A DNA stretch of 40,277 nucleotides from Fibrobacter sp. (lineage in GTDB: Bacteria; Fibrobacterota; Fibrobacteria; Fibrobacterales; Fibrobacteraceae). The translations under genes were made by a program, and so were the position numbers. The notes beneath the pieces are model-generated. The model saw only the letters and a list, made by a program, of their open reading frames with translations, made no database searches and had not been told where the DNA came from. The stretch lies in contig JAAYJH010000055.1 of NCBI GenBank assembly GCA_012523035.1, forward strand, positions 1-40,277, read 5' to 3'. Shown here piece after piece: positions 27,352-34,236 of the stretch. Within the stretch, counting starts at the first letter, position 1. The number at the start of each line of letters is the position of its first letter.

Positions 27352-28815
27352 TTAAAGGGTTTTCGATATTTTTTGAACTTGCTCTAGTACCAACACGAGT
27401 ATTTTCTTAGCTCGTTCTTCGGTGTCCGCTTCGGTATAACACCTAAACTCTGGAGCATTCCCGCTAGGCCTCAAATGAATGATCTCTGCTGAATCAAAAG
27501 TCATTCTATAGCCATCCACTTCATTAATTTCTACTAAATTTCCAGAAATAGCACCAAAAATCTTTTCGGCTTCACTATTGTTTTTTAATAGCTTTAAAAT
27601 GGAAGCACTCTTTTTATTTGGAAAGTTTTTCAATCTATCACTGGCTGTAAATCGAGTGGGTAAATCCTCTAGCAAATCAGAAATATTTTTCCTTTGTTTT
27701 ATAACTTCTCGCAACACCGTTATTATAGGCAAAAAAGCATCTCTTGTTGGCAACTTTTGAAGCAGCTTAGACCCTTCTACGATATCTGAACCCAATAAAA
27801 AACCACCATTGGCCTCGTAGCCTACCACAGTATTGGTGTCTTCTAAAAGTTTTTCCATCCCTGCGATCACATAAGGGCTTCCTATCCTCGTCCTCTGCAC
27901 TTTTTCAAAAGCCTTTGACTTTTCTAAAGCGGTATTGCAGCTCACTGGAGTGGCTATCCCTTGCGCTCCCAAAAATTTTGCGGTCAATATCCCAAGCAAA
28001 TCCCCTCGAATCCAGTTTCCCATATCATCAGAAAGCAATGGTCGATCCGAATCTCCATCAGTACTGACAATAGCGTCCAATCCACCTTGGATCCATTTTT
28101 TCGCTAAAATCTCATCTTCGTTTCGGATAGCTTCGGTATCTACCGGCACAAAAACATCAGAAAAACCTAGTTTTTGAACATAAGCACCCAATTTTTCTAG
28201 CACAAGAACCAATAAGTCCCTACCCACCGCCGAGTGTTGATAAACCCCTACACTCAAACCCTGCAAAGCTTTTTCTCCAAAAAACTGCACATATCGATCC
28301 ACATAGTTTTGAGCCACTGTTGTCTCTACAGAAGGCAAATCTAGACTCTCCACAAAAAAGCCTTGTGTATCGAAAAGAGACTCTTCTATCTGGACTTCTT
28401 GAAGCACAATTTGCTCTTCGTCTTTTTTTGAAATTTCTCCAAAAGGATGATTGAATTTTATGCCATTTCTATCTTCTGGAATATGACTCCCTGTGACCAT
28501 AATACTGGGGATTTTGTTTTGAATACCATAAAGAGCAATAGCAGGACTTGGGCTTTTGCCTCCATAGACAAACTCAAATCCTTGATCTAAACTAGCTCTA
28601 AAAATGGCTTTTAAAATCCGATCGGTGCTGGGGCGTAAGTCTCCCGCCACAGCCACTTTTTTTTCAGAGGGGTAGTGCTTTTCTATAGATGCTAAAAAAG
28701 CCCTGGTGTATATATAACAAACACGGTCAGTCATCTGTGAAACAAGACCTCTGGCACCACTTGTGCCAAAACTCACACCACTTTTATTCATCACTTCTTG
28801 CATTAAAACCAGCAT
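27352..28815 (-). CDS. Phosphomannomutase/phosphoglucomutase family enzyme
   Basis: A 487-residue alpha-D-phosphohexomutase. The catalytic phosphoserine is S110 in TGSHIPEDRNGIK. The metal-binding loop is DGDSDR (253-258). The sugar-specificity loop is YEANGG (333-338), where the usual GEMSGH/GExSGH is replaced by EANGG, and the phosphate-binding loop RPSGNAPEFR is close to the C-terminus. It converts mannose-6-phosphate or glucose-6-phosphate into the 1-phosphates for nucleotide-sugar synthesis. GGAGAGAAA precedes the first ATG, supporting this start. Mannose-1-phosphate would feed the GDP-mannose used by the AlgD-like enzyme of the polysaccharide operon, but substrate preference cannot be read with certainty. 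Confidence 0.87.
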   Translation of the reverse strand: MLVLMQEVMNKSGVSFGTSGARGLVSQMTDRVCYIYTRAFLASIEKHYPSEKKVAVAGDLRPSTDRILKAIFRASLDQGFEFVYGGKSPSPAIALYGIQNKIPSIMVTGSHIPEDRNGIKFNHPFGEISKKDEEQIVLQEVQIEESLFDTQGFFVESLDLPSVETTVAQNYVDRYVQFFGEKALQGLSVGVYQHSAVGRDLLVLVLEKLGAYVQKLGFSDVFVPVDTEAIRNEDEILAKKWIQGGLDAIVSTDGDSDRPLLSDDMGNWIRGDLLGILTAKFLGAQGIATPVSCNTALEKSKAFEKVQRTRIGSPYVIAGMEKLLEDTNTVVGYEANGGFLLGSDIVEGSKLLQKLPTRDAFLPIITVLREVIKQRKNISDLLEDLPTRFTASDRLKNFPNKKSASILKLLKNNSEAEKIFGAISGNLVEINEVDGYRMTFDSAEIIHLRPSGNAPEFRCYTEADTEERAKKILVLVLEQVQKISKTL

Positions 28816-28914
28816 TTTCTCTCCAAACTCAAATTCAAGGCTTAAATATCGAACTTATACTTTATAAAAGTAAAAAAACTACACAACTAAAACGAGTTTA
28901 GAAATAAAAACACC

Positions 28915-31467
28915 TCAAAAACTCTCACCAATCCTTCTCAAATACAAAAGTGGCGTATTTAATTCTCGACTAGCCGCCAAAGGCACTGCAAAAAGAATAC
29001 TCCAATCGTTCAAATCATTATAATCTTGAAGCATTTGTTCCACCAAAACCCATTCATCTTCATACAAAAAGTGAGTATGCTTCACTGAGCGCGCCTCTGC
29101 GTCCAACAAAAAACGACCGTGCGTCGATACATAATTCGCCATTAACTCCAACAAACGAGTTTCTGTCCACGGGACAGACTTTTCATCGACAAGCAACAAT
29201 CCTTCCTCTAAATCTTCGCTTAAAACATCTAAAGCATCGCTAAATTGCTCTCTTTGAACCAAAGTCATCCAAGCAAAAATGCGTTGTCGAACCAATGCTT
29301 CGAATTGCTTTTTATCTTCTAAAATATCTTTTTCCACTTCTCTTAAAAATGCTTTTGCCTCTTCATTTTCTGAGACAAAGTTTGGATTTTTAAGCCGTTC
29401 CCATTCTTCCAATAAACTAGAGTCCACTCGTTTTATGGTATCTAAAAGGTAAGCTTCTATTTCTAGCAATTCTTCATTTTTATAAGAATCAGGAACCGTT
29501 TGTAGGAGCACCTTGTAAGTGCTATTCAAATGCCTCAATAACAAAGCTTCGGAACGCTGCAAAGAATGATTTTTCACATAAGACGAAAAGGTGCTAAAAG
29601 TTTCTAAATACTCTCGGGTTATACTTTTAGGCTTCACATTTTCTTGCCCTATCCACGGGTGTTTTTGAGCAAATTCATTAAAAGAATCATATAAAAAATC
29701 TCGGAGGGGTTTAGGGTATTCCACTTTCTCCAACTCTTCCATTCGCTTCTCGTATTCCACCCCTTCTGCCTTGAGCTCTGCAAGCCGTTTTGTTCGTTCT
29801 TTTTCCAATTGCCGTCGAAGGATCAATTCTGGATTTTCCAAAATAGCCTCTACTATAGAAATCACATCTAAAGCATAATCAGGGCTTTGAATATCTAGTA
29901 AAGCAATAGCTTCTAGCAAATACAAAGAAAGCGGCTGATTCATAGCAAAATGATCTTGAAGATTTAAGTTTAACAACAACTTAGAAGAAGATTCTGCATC
30001 TTCTTTATTAAACACTATCACCTCTGCTTCTACCAATGCCCTAAAGAGTTGAAAAGCCTTCTTTTTTAAAAGTTTTTTTGATTTTTCACTTTCATGAGAA
30101 CTGGCAATCAAGTCGCGCATCGCTTTACACCCATCTTCTTTTCTTGAAAGCACATTCAAAAGCATCCCATGGTGGACTGAAAAGTTAGAAAGCAGCGGCT
30201 CTGGAGGAGAATCTATCAAACGGTCGAAAGTATTTTTATCCCAAAGCACAAAACCGCGTTCGGGGGCTTTTTTTTTGACAAATCGCTTGCCACTTTGGGC
30301 TGATTTTGCCGCTAATTTTATATTTTCAATCACATGTGCAGGGGCCTGAGCATACACATAACCCACATCATCAAAACCTTTCCTACCTGCTCGCCCCACT
30401 ATTTGATGAAAATCTCTTGCCGTTAAAATCGCCGTTTTATCTCCGCTATATTTAAAAAGCTGCGTCAAAACCACACTACGAATAGGCACATTGACCCCAA
30501 CGCCCAAAGTATCTGTGCCACAAATGATTTTCAACAAAGATTTTTGAGCAAGCTTTTCTACCAAAATCCTATATTTTGGCAAAAGCCCCGCATGATGCAA
30601 GCCAATCCCTTGACTCAACCATCGTTTCACATCGGGTCCATAAGGACTAGAAAACTTAGTGCTTGCCATCGCCTCTTTGATTTGTTGCTTTTCTTCTTTG
30701 TTACACAAGTCCAAGCTCATAAAATTTTGAGCATTGACAGCCGCATCTGCTTGTGAAAAATGCACCACATACACCGGGGCTTTAGCCTCATGAATTAACT
30801 TTTGGACTGTATTTGAAATTTCTTGTTCACTATAAGAAAACTCCAAAGGAACCGGTCTTTTAGTTTCAAAAACAGTCACAGATTTTAAGCCCGTACGAGC
30901 AGAGAGTTCTTTTTCAAAAAAAGCAGTATTTCCCATGGTCGCAGACATCAATAAAAATCGAGCTTTAGTGAGGATCAAAAGAGGGACCTGCCACGAAACC
31001 CCTCTATCTTTGTCACCATAGTAATGAAACTCATCCATCACCACATCCGAAACGGCTAGAGACTCTCCCTCGGCCAAAGCCATATTGGCTAGCACCTCTG
31101 CCGTACAGCACAAAATAGGAGCGTCTTTATTCACGGTAGCATCGCCTGTAGAAAGCCCCACCATCTCTGGGCCAAATTCTTTACAAAGAGCAAGCCACTT
31201 TTCATTGACCAAAGCCTTAATAGGGCAAGTATATACAGATCGCTTAGCTTTTGCCACACTAAAAAAGTGCAAAGCCAAAGCCACCAAAGATTTCCCTGAA
31301 CCTGTCGGGGTATTTAGAATCACATTTTTATGATCAAAAACTTCTAAAATAGCTTCTTCTTGAGCGGGGTATAAATCTATTTTTTTCTCGCTTAACCAAG
31401 ACAAAAATAAATCTAAAATTTCTTCATCGGACTTTTCTTTAGCTTTTTCGATATAGTGGAGCAACAT
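28915..31467 (-). CDS. Ski2-like DEAD/DEAH-box RNA helicase
   Basis: An 850-residue superfamily 2 helicase. Walker A is TPTGSGKS (53-60), Walker B is DEFH (145-148), motif III is SATM (175-178), and motif VI is [10 protein letters not shown] (355-364), with [12 protein letters not shown] (289-300) typical of the Ski2/Mtr4 type. After about residue 400 comes a long helical, charged C-terminal region resembling the DUF3516 extension of bacterial members. It should unwind or remodel RNA with ATP, perhaps in RNA decay or ribosome maturation; no substrate is known from the sequence. No good Shine-Dalgarno is visible at the first ATG, which nevertheless fits the family start. It stands between genes of unrelated function. 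Confidence 0.88.
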   Translation of the reverse strand: MLLHYIEKAKEKSDEEILDLFLSWLSEKKIDLYPAQEEAILEVFDHKNVILNTPTGSGKSLVALALHFFSVAKAKRSVYTCPIKALVNEKWLALCKEFGPEMVGLSTGDATVNKDAPILCCTAEVLANMALAEGESLAVSDVVMDEFHYYGDKDRGVSWQVPLLILTKARFLLMSATMGNTAFFEKELSARTGLKSVTVFETKRPVPLEFSYSEQEISNTVQKLIHEAKAPVYVVHFSQADAAVNAQNFMSLDLCNKEEKQQIKEAMASTKFSSPYGPDVKRWLSQGIGLHHAGLLPKYRILVEKLAQKSLLKIICGTDTLGVGVNVPIRSVVLTQLFKYSGDKTAILTARDFHQIVGRAGRKGFDDVGYVYAQAPAHVIENIKLAAKSAQSGKRFVKKKAPERGFVLWDKNTFDRLIDSPPEPLLSNFSVHHGMLLNVLSRKEDGCKAMRDLIASSHESEKSKKLLKKKAFQLFRALVEAEVIVFNKEDAESSSKLLLNLNLQDHFAMNQPLSLYLLEAIALLDIQSPDYALDVISIVEAILENPELILRRQLEKERTKRLAELKAEGVEYEKRMEELEKVEYPKPLRDFLYDSFNEFAQKHPWIGQENVKPKSITREYLETFSTFSSYVKNHSLQRSEALLLRHLNSTYKVLLQTVPDSYKNEELLEIEAYLLDTIKRVDSSLLEEWERLKNPNFVSENEEAKAFLREVEKDILEDKKQFEALVRQRIFAWMTLVQREQFSDALDVLSEDLEEGLLLVDEKSVPWTETRLLELMANYVSTHGRFLLDAEARSVKHTHFLYEDEWVLVEQMLQDYNDLNDWSILFAVPLAASRELNTPLLYLRRIGESF

Positions 31468-31500
31468 AAAGCAAAAGATACTTATTTAACGAAAAAAAAA

Positions 31501-32475
31501 TCACAACCAATGCTTTAAAAGCTTCACATGCCATGCCGCCAATTGAGCCTGAAAAATAAAACCCATCGAAATCAAAAGAGCAGCCTCAGAGGCTTCCGCA
31601 CCAAAAACGGTCATCACCAGAGCCAGGGCTATCGACAAATTTCGAAGCACCGTCCCATAAATAAAGGCCACCCCATTTTCACGAGTTTTTGCAAAACGAG
31701 CAAAAAAAGTGCTTAACACAAAATTAATCACAAAAAAAAGTAAAACAGGCAAACCTAAAAGCAGTAATATCCTTGGATTATCTAAAATATCTTTGGATTT
31801 TAAAGAAATAGCCAAAAACTGAACCCCCAAAACACCAATAGTCCCCCAAGGCCCAAAAAGTGGCTTCAAATCCTTCACAAACTTATTTTTCCCATAGCGT
31901 TTAAGCAAAAGCCTTTGAGTCGCAAAGCCCATAGCCAAAGGCACAAAAACAATGAACACAATTTGCTGCAAAGTTTTAAGCAAGGGCACATCTACACTGG
32001 CCCCAAAAACCTTCATCAAATAAATCGGAGTGAGCAAAGCCCCCACCACTAGCCCAATAATGGTCATTTTAACTGCTGCCGGCAAATTTCCAGAAGCCAT
32101 TTGCGTCCAAGACAAAGTCATTCCACTGGTAGGCAACAAGCCCGTCAAAAAAAATCCCAAATGCAACAAAGGCTCATTAGAAAAAAACACCCACCCCAAA
32201 GCATAGGCAATCAAAGGCGTCAACACGAAATTCATCAAAAGGGCCGAAACCTGAAGCGTCGTATCTCCTTTAGAAAAAAGCTGCTTAAAATTAATCCCCA
32301 CCATAGTAGGGTAAATCATCACAATAGTCAAAGGAAACACCAAGAACTGCAAAGATTTTGTATCATAAAACAAACCTACCCCAAAACCCAACAGCAAAAC
32401 CATTGGAATAGAAAGCACCATATTCCTTTGCAACACTCTTGGAATCGCATGAATCATTCGCACATTTATCTCCAT
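31501..32475 (-). CDS. Bile acid:sodium symporter / ACR3-like transporter
   Basis: A 324-residue inner-membrane protein with about nine or ten hydrophobic segments in the BASS fold. Family-like stretches are GFFLTGLLPTSGMTLSWTQMASGNL, of which TSGMTLSWTQ marks the first unwound-helix region, and NGVAFIYGTVLRNLSIALAL for the second. BASS members carry organic acids with Na+; ACR3 relatives export arsenite. The lack of an obvious ACR3 cysteine in the transport helix and of ars genes nearby argues against arsenite. An internal ATG seven codons in could be the true start. Inverted repeats lie upstream (32611-32643), and a cupin gene is divergent, which might sense or bind a related small molecule. 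Confidence 0.78.
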   Translation of the reverse strand: MEINVRMIHAIPRVLQRNMVLSIPMVLLLGFGVGLFYDTKSLQFLVFPLTIVMIYPTMVGINFKQLFSKGDTTLQVSALLMNFVLTPLIAYALGWVFFSNEPLLHLGFFLTGLLPTSGMTLSWTQMASGNLPAAVKMTIIGLVVGALLTPIYLMKVFGASVDVPLLKTLQQIVFIVFVPLAMGFATQRLLLKRYGKNKFVKDLKPLFGPWGTIGVLGVQFLAISLKSKDILDNPRILLLLGLPVLLFFVINFVLSTFFARFAKTRENGVAFIYGTVLRNLSIALALVMTVFGAEASEAALLISMGFIFQAQLAAWHVKLLKHWL

Positions 32476-32610
32476 TCAATTACAACATTGACTTTTATTA
32501 CTTCAAAAATCTCAGTGTAAGCAAGCTTGCACAAAAGGCTCGAGAAGGAAGCCAAAATTAATCAAAAAGAAATTCTTTGTAAGGAACTAAGTCACACAAG
32601 CCATCATCGC

Positions 32611-32643
32611 CAAAACAACTTGTTTTGACAAAATATGTCAAAA
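32611..32643. promoter_or_regulatory. Two overlapping inverted repeats, candidate operator
   Basis: CAAAACA-ACT-TGTTTTG (32611-32627) has perfect 7-bp arms. It overlaps TTTTGACA-AAATA-TGTCAAAA (32623-32643), which has perfect 8-bp arms. The site is about 140 bp upstream of the transporter start and 225 bp upstream of the cupin start. Neither repeat is followed by a T-run, so operator sites are more likely than terminators. Confidence 0.5.
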
Positions 32644-32653
32644 GCTAGCTATT

Positions 32654-32678
32654 GAAGTCTCACACACGCCTGGTTTTT
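32654..32678 (+). repeat. Dispersed ~25-bp intergenic repeat, copy 3
   Basis: Contains GAAGTCTCACACACGCCTGG, identical over 20 bases to copy 2 on the opposite strand at 22432-22457. It then diverges (TTTTT instead of CTTGAA). It sits in the divergent transporter/cupin region. Confidence 0.8.
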
Positions 32679-32867
32679 AGAACATTCTAATAACAGAAGC
32701 CTCTATTTTAAACTAATATCGGATACAATTTAAAACAAGCTTGAATGGAGGCTCTCAAAAACGAATCTTTTTAATTGAAAGTACATTCAAAGAAAAACAA
32801 AATGAAAACTACTCTTCACACTCTCATTTTGTATTTTCAAAACTGTACACTTATCATAGGATTTATT

Positions 32868-33200
32868 ATGGCATACGATATTATCAACCTAAACGAAGAC
32901 CTAAGCTATCAAAAACAGGCAGTGATCAGTCGAGAAATCATCCGCAAAAACAACAGCACCGTCACTCTCTTTGCTTTTGACCAAGGGCAGGGCCTTAGCG
33001 AGCACAAAGCACCTTTTGATGCACTAGTTCATGTAGTCGATGGCGAAGTGGAAATCTCTATCGATGGAGAAAAGCACCATCTTAAAGCTGGAGAACTCAT
33101 CATCATGCCTGCCAACATTCCTCATGCTTTACAATCTATAACAGCATTCAAAATGGTGCTCACCATGCTAAGAACCCCCAAAGAAGATAAAAAAGACTAA
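32868..33200 (+). CDS. Small cupin-domain protein
   Basis: A 110-residue single-domain cupin. The chosen ATG (32868) has AGGA eight bases upstream; longer in-frame starts at 32775 or before would add a non-conserved tail. Cupin motif 1 is represented by SEHKAPFDALVHVVDGEVEI (expected G(x)5HxH(x)3,4E(x)6G) and motif 2 by GELIIMPANIPHAL (G(x)5PxG(x)2H(x)3N). The first histidine pair is incomplete (SEHKAP), so the metal site may be partial. Small cupins of this kind bind ligands or act as stress proteins; the function here is unknown. The stop overlaps the convergent licheninase gene by 4 bp. Confidence 0.82.
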   Translation: MAYDIINLNEDLSYQKQAVISREIIRKNNSTVTLFAFDQGQGLSEHKAPFDALVHVVDGEVEISIDGEKHHLKAGELIIMPANIPHALQSITAFKMVLTMLRTPKEDKKD

Positions 33201-34069
33201 GGATACTCAGAAGCTTTATAACGCCCATTCAAATCAAAAGTCCTCAACCACTTCAAAGTGTGTTTGGGGGCTTTTTGTCTTTTTATTCCAATACTCGAAG
33301 GGACTTCACCATTAAAACCCTCTTCATTGAGCTTAGTCATACTCAACACCAAAACTCCGTCTTGAACTTGTACATTAGAAGGGTGCATCGTCACACGGTT
33401 ATCATCAAAAGTCCAGTCTCCTTTACCCCAGCGAGACTCATCAAAAAACTCAAACTCATCGACCCACAACAAACTAAACACAGAATCTGCGTTGGGGGTG
33501 TATTCATAAACTTTCACCCAATCGATAAACTGCTGAACGGGCAATATAGATTCATCCCAAGGCCCCACCCAAGCAGGCACAGTAGAAGACCACAAATTAA
33601 ACCTTAAACTTTGAGCTTTCACCAAATTTTCCACTTGATTTTTAAGATCTGTGCTCCCCACTTCTGTCCGTCGCATTTCCACGCCATTCACAAACCACGC
33701 CACATAAGTCGGGGTCCATTCTATAGCATAGATATAATACACTTCACTAGCAGCTGGGTCCAAAGCGTGGTGTTTTTCGCTCATCACTTGTTTCTCTGCA
33801 CTCCCACTAATAATATTAGATTGAAAACTTTGTGGAGACTTTCCAAGCACTTCTATATCGATTTCCACCCATGGCTCTCCCCCTCCCAGCCAAGAATCGT
33901 CATAATAGAGGAACATTGAACTCACTAAAGCAGAACCTGCGGGCATTTTCATTTTTGCTTCAAACTTACCGTACTTAAAAGACTCTAGACTAAAAAGCTC
34001 TGCTCCAGAATAATCCTTAGCACATAAAATCACAAACGAGACTAAAATAAAGACAAATATATTTTTCAT
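33197..34069 (-). CDS. Circularly permuted 1,3-1,4-beta-D-glucanase (licheninase), GH16
   Basis: A 290-residue secreted enzyme that hydrolyses mixed-linkage beta-glucan. A signal peptide (core FVFILVSFVIL, cleavage after A17) is followed directly by KDYSGAELFSLES. The catalytic motif is E69-I-D71-I-E73 within PWVEIDIEVLGK, giving nucleophile E69 and acid/base E73. SFQSNIISG, LRFNLWSS and FIDWVKVYEYTP follow. Segment 198-255 (LWVDEFEFFDESRWGKGDWTFDDNRV) lies at the N-terminus in Bacillus licheninases but at the C-terminus here, the permuted order known from Fibrobacter succinogenes. A basic tail (about 260-290, WLRTFDLNGRYK) replaces the serine/proline-rich linker of that enzyme. GAGGAG lies eight bases before the ATG. 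Two inverted repeats lie upstream. Confidence 0.95.
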   Translation of the reverse strand: MKNIFVFILVSFVILCAKDYSGAELFSLESFKYGKFEAKMKMPAGSALVSSMFLYYDDSWLGGGEPWVEIDIEVLGKSPQSFQSNIISGSAEKQVMSEKHHALDPAASEVYYIYAIEWTPTYVAWFVNGVEMRRTEVGSTDLKNQVENLVKAQSLRFNLWSSTVPAWVGPWDESILPVQQFIDWVKVYEYTPNADSVFSLLWVDEFEFFDESRWGKGDWTFDDNRVTMHPSNVQVQDGVLVLSMTKLNEEGFNGEVPSSIGIKRQKAPKHTLKWLRTFDLNGRYKASEYP

Positions 34070-34105
34070 AATTCAACTCCTCGGCTTTTATTAAAATTAC
34101 TAAAA

Positions 34106-34130
34106 AATTCACCTAAAACAAAGGTAAATT
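34106..34130. promoter_or_regulatory. Imperfect inverted repeat upstream of the licheninase gene
   Basis: AATTCACCT and AGGTAAATT are 9-base arms separated by seven bases, pairing at 8 of 9 positions. The repeat is centred about 49 bp upstream of the licheninase ATG, within the leader or promoter. Neither orientation ends in a T-run, so an operator or leader hairpin is possible. Confidence 0.3.
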
Positions 34131-34159
34131 CTTTTAATATCTCCGCTGATTTTAGAAGC

Positions 34160-34190
34160 TTTTAATGTGGACAATTTGTCCACATTAAAA
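34160..34190. promoter_or_regulatory. 31-bp perfect palindrome, candidate operator of the licheninase gene
   Basis: The half-site TTTTAATGTGGACAA (34160-34174) is repeated exactly as its reverse complement at 34176-34190, with one base between. It lies about 105 bp upstream of the licheninase ATG and beyond the trpB2 terminator. The central TGTGGACAA/TTGTCCACA resembles a dimeric repressor or activator site; its runs of A and T sit outside the arms, unlike a terminator. The cognate protein is unknown. Confidence 0.6.
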
Positions 34191-34199
34191 AATCGAATC

Positions 34200-34226
34200 A
34201 AAAAAAGCCCATAAAGAGCTCTTTTA
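34200..34226 (-). terminator. Rho-independent terminator after trpB2
   Basis: Read on the minus strand, AAAAGAGCTC-TTTAT-GGGCTTTTTTT forms a stem with two G-U pairs and ends in a run of T. It starts about 10 bases after the trpB2 stop and separates trpB2 from the licheninase gene. Confidence 0.72.
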
Positions 34227-34236
34227 ATTTCACTAC

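Larger units (their letters stand above)
32476..32867. other. 392-bp regulatory region between the transporter and cupin genes
   Basis: This stretch has no convincing gene; short open frames run into it from the cupin gene but lack Shine-Dalgarno support. It holds two overlapping inverted repeats (32611-32643) and copy 3 of the dispersed repeat (32654-32678). Promoters for the divergent transporter and cupin genes should lie here. It is one of the two longest non-coding stretches in the window and the most structured. Confidence 0.55.

Noticed and set aside
31501-32475. Arsenite permease of the ACR3 type
   Set aside because: No arsR, arsC or arsM lies nearby and I do not see the cysteine expected in the transport helix, so only the broader family is called.
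32101-32520. Open frame on the plus strand over the BASS transporter
   Set aside because: It is antisense to a clear membrane-protein gene; the extreme His, Gln and Arg content is what reversed hydrophobic codons give.
34016-34069. Licheninase as a lipoprotein because a Cys lies in the signal peptide
   Set aside because: The residue before Cys16 is Leu, which breaks the lipobox, and cleavage after A17 matches the position in the F. succinogenes enzyme.
34160-34190. The 31-bp palindrome as a rho-independent terminator
   Set aside because: The T and A runs are part of the arms rather than following the stem, and a separate, better terminator for trpB2 lies just before it.
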